A DNA stretch of 64,000 nucleotides from Cohnella panacarvi Gsoil 349 (GTDB lineage Bacteria > Bacillota > Bacilli > Paenibacillales > Paenibacillaceae): assembly GCF_000515335.1 (NCBI RefSeq), contig NZ_KI911563.1, positions 2,124,056 through 2,188,055 of the forward strand, given 5' to 3'. The translations under genes were made by a program, and so were the position numbers. The notes under the pieces were generated by a model. It was not told where the DNA came from, ran no database searches, and was given only the letters and a program-made list of their open reading frames with translations. This document shows positions 23,438-31,155 of this stretch, piece by piece; positions within the stretch are counted from its first letter, which is position 1; every line of letters starts with the position of its first letter.

Positions 23438-25477
23438 ATGACAACAACCGAAATCCGCACGGCGCGGTCCGTATGTCCGCTGGATTGTCCGGATACGTGC
23501 AGCTTGCATGTTAACATAGAGAACGGACGCATCGTGTCCGTAGACGGCAACCCCGATCACCCCGCCACGCAAGGCGCGATTTGCAATAAAGTCCGCCATA
23601 TCCCGGAACGAGTCTACCATCCCGATCGCGTGCTATACCCGTTGCGCAGAGTCGGCCCGAAAGGAACGCATTCCTTCGAGCGGATTAGCTGGGAGGAGGC
23701 ATACGAGGAAATCGTATCGCGCATGCAGCGGACGATTCGCGAGCATGGCGCGGAAGCGATTCTTCCTTATAGCTTCTATGGAAATATGGGGATTCTGAGC
23801 GCCGAAGGAATGGACCGACGGTTTTTCCACCGACTCGGATCGAGCCAATTGGATCGGACGATATGCAGCGTGGCCGGTTCGACCGGCTATCGCTACACGA
23901 TGGGCGGAAGCTACGGCACCGATCCCGAGGATACCGTTCATTCGAAATTCGTGCTGATCTGGGGCTGCAACCTCGTCTCCACGAACATGCACCAAGTGAT
24001 GTATTTAACCGAAGCTCGCAAAAGAGGGGCGACGATCGTACACATCGATGTGCATCGGAACCGCACCTCTACATGGGCGGACGAGTTTATACCGATTGTT
24101 CCCGGCACCGATACGGCGCTGGCGATGGGACTCATGCATGTCATTATTAAAGAAGGCCTAACGGACGAGGCATTCCTTGGGGAACGTACCGTAGGGTACG
24201 AGGATTTGGTGGCTAAGGCCGAGGAATATCCGCCGGTAGTCGTCGCGGGCATCACCGGCATCCCGGCCGAGCAGATCGTGGACTTGGCTCGTCGGTATGC
24301 CGCAGGCGCACCGTCGTTCATTCGAATCGGCAACGGCCTGCAGCATCACGACAACGGCGGGATGGCGATCCGCGCCATCGCATGTCTTCCTGCGCTCATC
24401 GGTTCCTGGAACGTGCGGGGCGGCGGCGCGATCAAGGGCAACGGCGGCTACTCGGCGTTTAATGCCGAGCGCGTCGAACGACCGGACTTGCTGCCCGATC
24501 CGAGCGTGCGCACGATCAACATGAACCGGCTGGGCGAAGCGCTGACCGAGGCCGATCCCGCCGTCCGCATGATCTTCGTATACAACTGCAACCCTGCGAT
24601 CGTTGCGCCGGACTTGAACCGCGTACGCCAAGGGTTCATGCGGGACGATCTGTTCACGATCGCGCACGACCTATTCCTGACCGATACTTGCTTGTACGCG
24701 GACCTCGTGCTGCCGGCGACTTCGCATTTCGAGAATTTGGACTTGTACGCCTCCTACTGGCATCTCTACGTGCAACTGCACGAGCCGATCATCGAGACGA
24801 TGGGAGAGTGCAAGTCGAACTTTACGCTGTTCAAGGAACTCGGCTTGCGCATGGGCTTCGAGCCGGAAGCGTTCGACATCACCGAGGAGCGGATGATTCG
24901 CGAAGCGCTCGACAATCCGGCTAATCCGTCGCTCGAGGGGATTACGTACGAACGGCTGCAAGAGCACGGCTTCCTTAAAGTGAAGCCGGCGGGTCCCGCG
25001 GCCATGAAAGACGGGCTGCCAACGCCGTCCGGCCGGATAGAGCTATATTCGGAAGAGATGGCCCAGGCAGGCTTGCCTCCGGTGCCCGAGTACTACCCGA
25101 TCCGCGAGGAGAACGGCTTGCCGTTCTTGTTCGTCCCGGGGCCGAACCATAGCTTCCTCAACTCGACGTTCGCCAACCAACCGCGCATGAAGAAGCTCGA
25201 GAAGCAGCCGCTATTGGATATGAACGGCGCCGATGCCGCCGCTCGCGGGTTGGCCGACGGCGACGCCGTGCGCGTATGGAACGAACGCGGCGAAATCCGC
25301 ATTACGCTCAAAGTCGCGGACAACGTGCTTCCGGGCGTGCTCGTCTGCCAAGGCTTATGGTGGGAAAGCGGCAACGAAGGCGTGAACGCCGCCAATCTAT
25401 TGACGTCGCAACGTCTCTCCGACATGGGCGGCGGGGCGACGTTCTTCTCCACCCGCGTCGACGTAGAGAAGGCGTAG
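23438..25477 (+). CDS. molybdopterin-dependent oxidoreductase
   Basis: A 679-residue enzyme of the DMSO reductase superfamily. The N-terminal cluster motif CPLDCPDTCSL followed by AICNK gives Cys-x3-Cys-x3-Cys ... Cys for a 4Fe-4S centre. Molybdopterin-binding landmarks follow: SFYGNMG near residue 110, FVLIWGCNLVSTNMH near 168, FIRIGNGLQHHDNGG near 295, and a C-terminal domain with VPGPNHSFLNSTFANQPR. The substrate is unknown; relatives include formate dehydrogenase-like and biotin sulfoxide reductase-like enzymes. GTG at 23426 is a possible alternative start, but AGGAG is then too close. It diverges from the MoaD/Asp-box operon, and the next gene follows by 38 bp. Confidence 0.85.
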   Translation: MTTTEIRTARSVCPLDCPDTCSLHVNIENGRIVSVDGNPDHPATQGAICNKVRHIPERVYHPDRVLYPLRRVGPKGTHSFERISWEEAYEEIVSRMQRTIREHGAEAILPYSFYGNMGILSAEGMDRRFFHRLGSSQLDRTICSVAGSTGYRYTMGGSYGTDPEDTVHSKFVLIWGCNLVSTNMHQVMYLTEARKRGATIVHIDVHRNRTSTWADEFIPIVPGTDTALAMGLMHVIIKEGLTDEAFLGERTVGYEDLVAKAEEYPPVVVAGITGIPAEQIVDLARRYAAGAPSFIRIGNGLQHHDNGGMAIRAIACLPALIGSWNVRGGGAIKGNGGYSAFNAERVERPDLLPDPSVRTINMNRLGEALTEADPAVRMIFVYNCNPAIVAPDLNRVRQGFMRDDLFTIAHDLFLTDTCLYADLVLPATSHFENLDLYASYWHLYVQLHEPIIETMGECKSNFTLFKELGLRMGFEPEAFDITEERMIREALDNPANPSLEGITYERLQEHGFLKVKPAGPAAMKDGLPTPSGRIELYSEEMAQAGLPPVPEYYPIREENGLPFLFVPGPNHSFLNSTFANQPRMKKLEKQPLLDMNGADAAARGLADGDAVRVWNERGEIRITLKVADNVLPGVLVCQGLWWESGNEGVNAANLLTSQRLSDMGGGATFFSTRVDVEKA

Positions 25478-25515
25478 GGGGTTACATTACGCACTTGGAT
25501 GAGGAGGAAATCGAC

Positions 25516-25971
25516 ATGAAGACGATTAAACGCATGATGGACCACATGATCTGGGCGGACGGACGCATCTTGGACGCGCTAGAGGAAAGTAAGACTACGA
25601 ACAAAGATCTTACGAAGCTGGCCCGGCACATCGCGATCGCGGAACGAGTCTGGCTGTCCCGATTACAAGGCAAGGGCAGCGCGCAATATTCGTTGTGGGA
25701 GGAAGCGGAAGACCTGACGGCGATCCGGGCGATGTTCGAGGAGAACGCCGAGCAATATCGCGAATATATCGGCGGGCTCGAAGAATCCGCCCTGGACGAG
25801 ACGATCGACTACGCCAACCAGAGCGGAGTCCCGTTCCGAACGTCCGTCCGGGACATCCTGTCGCAAGTCCTTTTGCACGGACAATATCACCGGGGACAGA
25901 TTAACCGCGCGCTTCGGCTCGAATCGGCAGAGCCCGTCCAAGTCGATTACATCACGTACGCGAGGCTCTAA
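25516..25971 (+). CDS. DinB/YfiT-like putative metal-binding protein
   Basis: A 151-residue four-helix-bundle protein of the DinB superfamily. Candidate metal-binding histidines are at DHMIW (residue 10), RHIAIAERVW (near 38) and LHGQYHRGQIN (near 125-129), the last being the characteristic HxxxHRGQ pattern. Members act with low-molecular-weight thiols or are uncharacterised stress proteins. GAGGAGGAAATCGAC precedes the ATG. A longer frame upstream overlaps the oxidoreductase and is not supported. The gene may be cotranscribed with the oxidoreductase. Confidence 0.8.
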   Translation: MKTIKRMMDHMIWADGRILDALEESKTTNKDLTKLARHIAIAERVWLSRLQGKGSAQYSLWEEAEDLTAIRAMFEENAEQYREYIGGLEESALDETIDYANQSGVPFRTSVRDILSQVLLHGQYHRGQINRALRLESAEPVQVDYITYARL

Positions 25972-25986
25972 TCGGATAAGCGACAC

Positions 25987-26039
25987 CAAGGAGCTGCCCG
26001 ATACGCGCATGAGATCATGGCGTGAGGAGCAGCTCCTTT
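25987..26039. terminator. bidirectional terminator
   Basis: AAGGAGCTGC pairs with GCAGCTCCTT across a 31-base loop region, between the convergent DinB-like and anti-sigma-like genes. Confidence 0.6.
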
Positions 26040-26052
26040 GGCATTCCATCCG

Positions 26053-27240
26053 CTAGTCCACCGGCACTTGAATAGCCAGTTCATCCATCGGCGCGTCCTT
26101 CGCCTCGAATTGGCCGTTCACCTCGGTCATCGTTCGGTATACCGGCACGACAGTTACGGTAGAGCCGTTTCGGATAGGCGGAGTATGGGTCAGAACGTCC
26201 TCGATATGCAAGGCGTCGGGCGGAGCCGGGTTACCGTGATCCGTGTCGCGCCCGGATTTCGAAACGCCTGTTTGTTCCAGTTCGTTGCCGTCCTCGTCCA
26301 TGATGCGGTAGGTAATAGATTCACGTTGCTTCACCATGTCCAATCGCGCTGTAAGCGGGATTTGCAGCCTTAGACGCCATTCCGCAGCCGTGTCCGACAT
26401 GCGCAGGCTTACCACATCGAACGAATTTCTCTCCCGTTCAGCATGGAGCGGCTCGTCCCATTGGACCGTGCGGGAGTGATCCTCTCCCTTAATCGGCAGC
26501 GCGAAGCTCCAATCCCCCTTCCGAACGGTGTAGTTATCCTTCTCGGACATTCCGAACTTCGGAACGTTAACCTCTAAGTCGAACGAGTTGGGAAGCTTCT
26601 TCTGCACGAAATACTTGACCACGCCTGCCGCATATCCTTCGTGCAAACCGCCATTATCGAATTTACGGGTAGATCCGAGCAACTTCTTCGCGGAAGGCGC
26701 AAGCTGGAAGTCCGGAATCACGTAAGTTCCGGGCGGGATCTCCCCTTGTTCCTTGCGAAAAGTGTAAGTGAACGATACTTGCAGGCCGTCGTAGAAAGCC
26801 TCATGAATGCGCAGAATATACCCGTTATTCTTGACTTCTGCCAGAATCGGCAGGTCGCCCGTCTTCTGCAGCGGTAAGTTCCGCTTCACGCCGGCATCGC
26901 CGAACCAGCCGAATATGGAGGATATATGCGGCTTCATGGATTTAACCGTCTGGGGGTTCGACGCAATCCATACGCTCATGGACAACAGGAGGAGGACGAA
27001 TGCGATCGCCAGCCGTCTTGTTCGATTCGGGGAGCGGGCAGCCGGTCTTCGACCTGGAAGAGTCGCTGCATCATGCTTGCTCTGCTCGCCGCCTTGCATC
27101 ATGTCTTGCCCGTCGGCTGCCTTGCCGACTAACGCCGCCAATGTCTCATCGATCCTTCTCCTCACGGCGTCGGGAATCGGGAGGTCCTGCCGATCCGTCG
27201 TACCGTTTAGCTCGCCGCGGATCATGTCCTCGATGCTCAT
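26053..27240 (-). CDS. DUF4179-like membrane protein, probable anti-sigma factor
   Basis: A 395-residue single-pass protein. The N-terminal 75 residues are cytoplasmic and begin MSIEDMIRGELNG, one helix spans LAIAFVLLLLSMSVWIA near residue 77, and the C-terminal 300 residues are an extracytoplasmic beta-rich region typical of DUF4179 proteins. Its ATG overlaps the last codons of the ECF sigma gene by four bases, the standard arrangement for sigma and cognate anti-sigma. It lacks a clear zinc-binding HxxxCxxC motif. The signal it senses is unknown. Confidence 0.75.
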   Translation of the reverse strand: MSIEDMIRGELNGTTDRQDLPIPDAVRRRIDETLAALVGKAADGQDMMQGGEQSKHDAATLPGRRPAARSPNRTRRLAIAFVLLLLSMSVWIASNPQTVKSMKPHISSIFGWFGDAGVKRNLPLQKTGDLPILAEVKNNGYILRIHEAFYDGLQVSFTYTFRKEQGEIPPGTYVIPDFQLAPSAKKLLGSTRKFDNGGLHEGYAAGVVKYFVQKKLPNSFDLEVNVPKFGMSEKDNYTVRKGDWSFALPIKGEDHSRTVQWDEPLHAERERNSFDVVSLRMSDTAAEWRLRLQIPLTARLDMVKQRESITYRIMDEDGNELEQTGVSKSGRDTDHGNPAPPDALHIEDVLTHTPPIRNGSTVTVVPVYRTMTEVNGQFEAKDAPMDELAIQVPVD

Positions 27241-27773
27241 AGCATTCCCTCCTCTTGCGCAGGTTCCTTCATGAACAGCGCCAGTCTTTCTCTAGCCCGA
27301 TATAGACGCGACTTGATGGTTCCCTCCGATAGTTGGAGCAATTCCCCGATCTCCTTCAGCGGCATATCCTCGAGATAGTGCAGGATGATCGCTTCCCGCT
27401 GATCCGGTCCGAGCAGGCCGATGGCATGGTACAGATCAAGCCGGTCATCGCTTGGATGTTCCGTTGAAGACCCGGTAACGGCATCATTGTCGTACAGCGG
27501 AATAACCTGGCTTCTGCGCTTCAGCATACCGTTGCAATGATTAATCAGAATGCGGACGAGCCAGGTTTGCGCATAACGCGGCTCCTGCAACTGATGGATT
27601 TGGCGAAAGGCCGCCATGATCGTCTCCTGAATCGCATCCGCTGCATCCTCGTCCGAGCGCAGCATCCCGAAGGCGATACGATACATCGTCTTCTCATACA
27701 GGCGAATCATACGGACGAAATCGTCTTTCGATCCCTGCCTTGCGCGAATGATCATTTCGATCAGCTCGTTCAA
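27237..27773 (-). CDS. ECF-subfamily RNA polymerase sigma factor
   Basis: A 178-residue sigma-70 family protein with region 2 (FVRMIRLYEKTMYRIAFGMLRSDEDAADAIQETIMAAFRQI) and region 4 (LLGPDQREAIILHYLEDMPLKEIGELLQLSEGTIKSRLYRAR, a helix-turn-helix near residues 120-160). It lacks regions 1 and 3, as expected for ECF factors. The TTG start follows GGAGAGGGAGAA. The overlapping downstream gene is the likely anti-sigma factor. A short intergenic leader upstream could carry an autoregulated promoter, but I cannot identify it. Confidence 0.87.
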   Translation of the reverse strand: MNELIEMIIRARQGSKDDFVRMIRLYEKTMYRIAFGMLRSDEDAADAIQETIMAAFRQIHQLQEPRYAQTWLVRILINHCNGMLKRRSQVIPLYDNDAVTGSSTEHPSDDRLDLYHAIGLLGPDQREAIILHYLEDMPLKEIGELLQLSEGTIKSRLYRARERLALFMKEPAQEEGML

Positions 27774-27924
27774 TTCTCCCTCTCCTTTGGGCCAGTCCTA
27801 TATCTATTAGAGACCGAACTTGTCCGATAGGTTCCTTCCTTGATCCATTTCGAAGAAAAATAACGCTAATATTGAAAATTAAAGTATACTTTTGCTACAA
27901 CTCATAAACATTGGAGGCCTGATC

Positions 27925-28500
27925 ATGAGAAAACTCGTACTGTTCCTGCACGCATCGCTTGACGGTTTCGTAGAAGGGCCGAACGGCGAGATGGATATCG
28001 GCTGGGTTTCCTACGATGCCGATCTGGAGAAACACGCGAAAGAGATTTTGAGCACGGCCGACACGGTCATTTGGGGACGCAAGACTTATCAAATGATGCA
28101 CGGTTACTGGCCGTCCGTGCCTTCGAACCCGTCGGCTTCGCAGCATGAACGGAATCATGCCGAATGGATCGAGAAGACAACCAAAATCGTTTTTTCCAAG
28201 ACGTTGGAGAACGCCGAATGGAACAATTCCAGGTTGGTGAAGGAAGACGTAGAGGAAGAGATTAATCACCTCAAACGGCAACCGGGCAAAGACATGGTCA
28301 TCCTGGGCAGTCCTAGGCTTGCGCATTCCCTTATGCGGCTCGATTTAATAGACGAGTATAAAATTACGGTTTCTCCCGTCCTGATCGGCAGCGGATTGCC
28401 GCTATTCCAAGGTCTCACGGAGAAGATCAAGCTTAAACTTATCGAGAACAAGACATTCGATTCCGGAGCCATAGGCCTCGTCTACCAGACGGTTCGATGA
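27925..28500 (+). CDS. dihydrofolate reductase-like / RibD C-terminal domain protein
   Basis: A 191-residue NADPH-binding reductase-like protein. The pattern MRKLVLFLHASLDGFVEGPNGEMDIGW, the mid-region ADTVIWGRKTYQMMHGYWP, and KDMVILGSPRLAHSLMRLDLIDEYKITVSPVLIGSGLPLF match the RibD C-terminal/DHFR-like family widely found in Bacilli (YwjB/YyaP type). Whether it reduces folate, a riboflavin precursor or another compound is unknown. GGAGGCCTGATC precedes the ATG. It is a stand-alone gene with a strong downstream terminator. Confidence 0.85.
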   Translation: MRKLVLFLHASLDGFVEGPNGEMDIGWVSYDADLEKHAKEILSTADTVIWGRKTYQMMHGYWPSVPSNPSASQHERNHAEWIEKTTKIVFSKTLENAEWNNSRLVKEDVEEEINHLKRQPGKDMVILGSPRLAHSLMRLDLIDEYKITVSPVLIGSGLPLFQGLTEKIKLKLIENKTFDSGAIGLVYQTVR

Positions 28501-28532
28501 CCTTGCCTCGCACAACAGATACGCTAACAAGA

Positions 28533-28576
28533 AACGGATAGAGATTCAGATACGTTCTGAGTCTCTATCCGTTTTT
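28533..28576. terminator. bidirectional terminator
   Basis: AACGGATAGAGA and TCTCTATCCGTT arms with an inner TCAGA/TCTGA stem, followed by TTTTTATT. It separates two convergent genes. Confidence 0.9.
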
Positions 28577-28586
28577 ATTGACCATT

Positions 28587-29666
28587 TTAAGAGTTCGCTA
28601 CAAGAACCGCGTGTTGCGTTACCGTGTGCAGATCGCGCCAGGCGCGGTTGAGCGGATGATCCTCCATGAGCGCGGTCATGCCGAGCAGCGGGAAAATATC
28701 GTGCGCGGAGGCTAATGCGACTTTAGCGGCTTGCCGGCTAAGACGGGCGATCTCGCTCTCCTGCTCGGGGCTTAACGCCCCGGCGCGCTCGAACTCCGGC
28801 CAGGTCGCGTCCACGATGCCGTAGAACAGTGCCGAGGCCTCGGCAAGCGCAGCCGATTGCTTCTCGATACGAGCGCGCAAGGCCGTCAGCCGCTCCGGTT
28901 TCGACTGAGCCCAGTCGGCGGATTTCGACTCCGCGAAAGCAGCCGCTTCCTCCATGTAATGGTTGGCGACGCCGAGGGTGACCGCCGCGAACGAAGTTTG
29001 CGCGAACGCCATGAACGGATAACGGAATATCGGGTCGCCCTGATGCGGCGGCGACGTAATATCGAACGTCCGCTCGGCCGGCACGAACGCCTCATGGACA
29101 ACGATCGAATGGCTATCCGTCGCCCGCATGCCGAACGCGTTCCAATCGCGAACGATCGCGACTTGATCGGGCAGGAACGCGAACGAACGGTACGGCGTAT
29201 CCTGCGTGACGGGCTCGGCATCCTCCGCGATGCGGCAATTCGCCGTAAACACGCTGGCGAAGGTCGCGCCGCTGCACGTCGACCAACGTCCGCTGACGAT
29301 ATACCCGCCGTCCGTCCGCCGCGCGATGCCGTTCGGGTAACCGCTGCCCGCGACGACGGCTTTGTCGTGTCCGAACAGCTCTCGCGCCTGCTCCGGAGGC
29401 AGCGTCGCCGAGAAAAATCCGCCTCCCGAGCCGATCGTCACGAGCCAGCCGAAGCTGCCGTCGATCCATGACGCGCGCTCGAATACGCGAAGCGCTTCGG
29501 GCAGCGGCAGCATAAGACCGCCGAGGGATTTCGGCACGAATGTTTTAAACAGCTTATGTTCGTAGATGTATTCCAATAGGAGCGGATCGATCGTCCGCGC
29601 TTGCTCCATGCTTGCGGACCGTTCTCTTGCCTTGGCAACGAACGAGTCGGCGAATCGAACTTCCAT
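28587..29666 (-). CDS. acyl-CoA-dehydrogenase-like flavoprotein
   Basis: A 359-residue protein of the acyl-CoA dehydrogenase fold. The N-terminal helical domain is followed by a beta domain (GGYIVSGRWSTCSGATFASVFTANC near 120 and RDWNAFGMRATDSHSIVVHEAFVPAERTFD near 180) and a C-terminal helical domain ending HAVLVANS. The glycine-rich GRWSTCSGA segment resembles the flavin-dependent monooxygenase subgroup (HsaA/DszC-like), where oxygen rather than acyl-CoA chemistry is used. It starts 18 bp after the IF-3-like gene and so probably shares the TPP riboswitch; a role in thiamine-related chemistry is an inference. GGAGGTAGCAGA precedes the ATG. Confidence 0.78.
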   Translation of the reverse strand: MEVRFADSFVAKARERSASMEQARTIDPLLLEYIYEHKLFKTFVPKSLGGLMLPLPEALRVFERASWIDGSFGWLVTIGSGGGFFSATLPPEQARELFGHDKAVVAGSGYPNGIARRTDGGYIVSGRWSTCSGATFASVFTANCRIAEDAEPVTQDTPYRSFAFLPDQVAIVRDWNAFGMRATDSHSIVVHEAFVPAERTFDITSPPHQGDPIFRYPFMAFAQTSFAAVTLGVANHYMEEAAAFAESKSADWAQSKPERLTALRARIEKQSAALAEASALFYGIVDATWPEFERAGALSPEQESEIARLSRQAAKVALASAHDIFPLLGMTALMEDHPLNRAWRDLHTVTQHAVLVANS

Positions 29667-29684
29667 TCTGCTACCTCCACCCTC

Positions 29685-30173
29685 TTACAGAGGAATAACT
29701 TTAACGGCCGCTTGTTTGCCTCCGAGCTGGATGCCGGTCTCCTTGCGGCCGCTCGCGGCCAAGTCCTTCAGCATTCTCTCCAGCAATCGCTTCGCCTGCG
29801 GACCTTCTTTGCCTTGGAGCTTAACGACGAGCTGCACCGCGTTCCCGGAAACCAGAAGCTTGTCCGCCTGACGGCATTTCGTATCGTAGTCGTGATCTTC
29901 TATGTTCGCCGTTAAACGTATTTCCTTCACTTTCAATGGACCTTCTTGCTTGCGAACGGCCTGCTTCTCCTTCGAAGCCTCTTGCTTAGCCATCCCTCTT
30001 GCCGTCAGCTTGCAGGGAGGAGGACTGCTGAACAGCGATGTGCAGACGAGATCGGCTTTGAGCTCCCGCGCCATCTTCAGCGCATCATCGCGCGACACGA
30101 CGCCCAGGTCCTCGCCGTTTAGACCCGTCAACGACACTTCGGCCGATTTTATTTTCTCGTTCATAATGAGCAT
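29685..30173 (-). CDS. infC: divergent translation initiation factor IF-3 paralogue
   Basis: A 162-residue protein with the two-domain IF-3 layout: MNEKIKSAEVSLTGLNGEDLGVVSRDDALKMA at the N-terminus and a C-domain KVKEIRLTANIEDHDYDTKCRQADKLL ... VVKLQGKEGPQAKRLLERMLKDLA. It departs from canonical IF-3 in the linker, where PPPCKLTARGMAKQEASK replaces the near-universal PPVCRIMDYGKFRFEQ. It is not next to rpmI and rplT, and lies behind a TPP riboswitch and terminator. It is therefore probably a specialised second copy rather than the housekeeping gene. GGGAGGTCCAACTCAC precedes the ATG. Confidence 0.82.
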   Translation of the reverse strand: MLIMNEKIKSAEVSLTGLNGEDLGVVSRDDALKMARELKADLVCTSLFSSPPPCKLTARGMAKQEASKEKQAVRKQEGPLKVKEIRLTANIEDHDYDTKCRQADKLLVSGNAVQLVVKLQGKEGPQAKRLLERMLKDLAASGRKETGIQLGGKQAAVKVIPL

Positions 30174-30228
30174 GTGAGTTGGACCTCCCGCATATCGAAC
30201 GTCGGTTATTGTCCGGCCGCCTTCCATC

Positions 30229-30259
30229 GAAAAAGCCTGCCCCGGACAAAGGGCAGGCT
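30229..30259 (-). terminator. riboswitch-controlled terminator
   Basis: On the minus strand, AGCCTGCCC and GGGCAGGCT arms are followed by TTTTTC. It lies between the TPP aptamer and the IF-3-like gene, the expression platform of a transcription-attenuating riboswitch. Confidence 0.85.
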
Positions 30260-30289
30260 AGCGCACGGCATCTCGCGGATGCGCGACAA

Positions 30290-30382
30290 AAGGACGTCTC
30301 TACGCTGGCATTACCCAGATCAGATTCGACGGTCAGCGGCATGCGGCCGCAATCTCAGCCCGACTTCATCGAGCCCCCGTAT
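30290..30382 (-). promoter_or_regulatory. TPP (thi-box) riboswitch
   Basis: The minus-strand sequence carries the conserved THI-element pieces in order: GGGGGCTC, then GGCTGAGA, then CTGACC, then TCTGATCTGGGTAATGCCAG with CGTAGAGA after it. These correspond to the pyrimidine-sensing GCUGAGA loop and the CUGAUCUGG-UAAUGCCAGCG pyrophosphate-sensing helix. Downstream is a terminator and the IF-3-like gene, so thiamine pyrophosphate should switch the operon off. Confidence 0.93.
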
Positions 30383-30449
30383 GTTCGCGATTTCAACTTA
30401 ATATAAAGTAACCTAACGTCACCCGTTTGGCAAGCGGCATTTGTTCGTT

Positions 30450-31037
30450 CTACGCGTGCGGAAGATCGCTGAACAGTTCGCCGACAACGAACGCTGCGCA
30501 AGGCAGCTTGTCCGAAGACACCGCATCATTCTCCTCGAACAGATCGCGCAGCTCGTAAACGCCGGCTTCCGTCAGCACGTACCGTTCAATCGTCCGCGCC
30601 TTCGTCTCGACCACCCAATACTCCGGCACGCCGTGTTTGGCGTAAATTCGCATCTTCACGACTTTGTCCCGGGCCCTTGAGCTCGGAGATAAAATCTCTA
30701 CGATAAGATCCGGGGCTCCTTCCACGCCGCGTTCCGTGACGATGTTAGCGCGATTGCGATGGACGAGGAGCAAATCGGGCTGGAGCACGTTCCTGTGGCT
30801 TAAAATCACGTCGAGAGGCGCGTAGAAGATGAGATATTCAGATTTGCAACTTTGCATTACGAGGAGCAGTTCCCTGCTAACCGTCTGATGCGTCGCGGTA
30901 GGCGACGGCGACATCGCCTCGAGCACGCCGTCGAATACTTCGTATCGCATGCCGTCGTCCGGCATGCTGGCATAGACATCGTACGTGACCGGCTGCTCCT
31001 TCACGCGATCTTCCTTCGGTTTGCGTTGATCCGTCAT
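30450..31037 (-). CDS. Uma2 family (DUF820) putative restriction-like endonuclease
   Basis: A 195-residue protein of the Uma2 family in the PD-(D/E)XK nuclease fold. The core residues are visible in VLQPDLLLVHRNR (PD, near residue 88) and PDLIVEILSPSSRARD (E-x-L, near 108), plus the C-terminal Tyr/Trp-rich VPEYWVVETKARTIERYVL. Family members are abundant in cyanobacteria and some Firmicutes; their function is unsettled. The ATG at 31037 follows AAAGGGG. It is downstream of topB, separated by a hairpin, and probably transcribed separately. Confidence 0.85.
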   Translation of the reverse strand: MTDQRKPKEDRVKEQPVTYDVYASMPDDGMRYEVFDGVLEAMSPSPTATHQTVSRELLLVMQSCKSEYLIFYAPLDVILSHRNVLQPDLLLVHRNRANIVTERGVEGAPDLIVEILSPSSRARDKVVKMRIYAKHGVPEYWVVETKARTIERYVLTEAGVYELRDLFEENDAVSSDKLPCAAFVVGELFSDLPHA

Positions 31038-31068
31038 CGCTTGTTTCCCCTTTGAACGCAAACACCCT

Positions 31069-31102
31069 TCATTCAAACACGTCGTGTTCGGCCGAAGGGT
31101 GC
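31069..31102 (-). terminator. putative topB terminator
   Basis: CACCCTTC/GAAGGGTG arms with an inner ACACG/CGTGT stem in the 118-bp gap between topB and the Uma2 gene; on the minus strand GTTTGCGTT follows. Confidence 0.5.
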
Positions 31103-31155
31103 TTCCCGTATATGATAAGTTCATTATCCCATAACTCGTCCTCGTGTCAATCCCG

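Noticed and set aside
23303-23620. An N-terminal extension of the Asp-box propeller gene
   Set aside because: It overlaps the promoter and start of the divergent molybdoenzyme, and a clear ribosome binding site lies just before the TTG at 23302.
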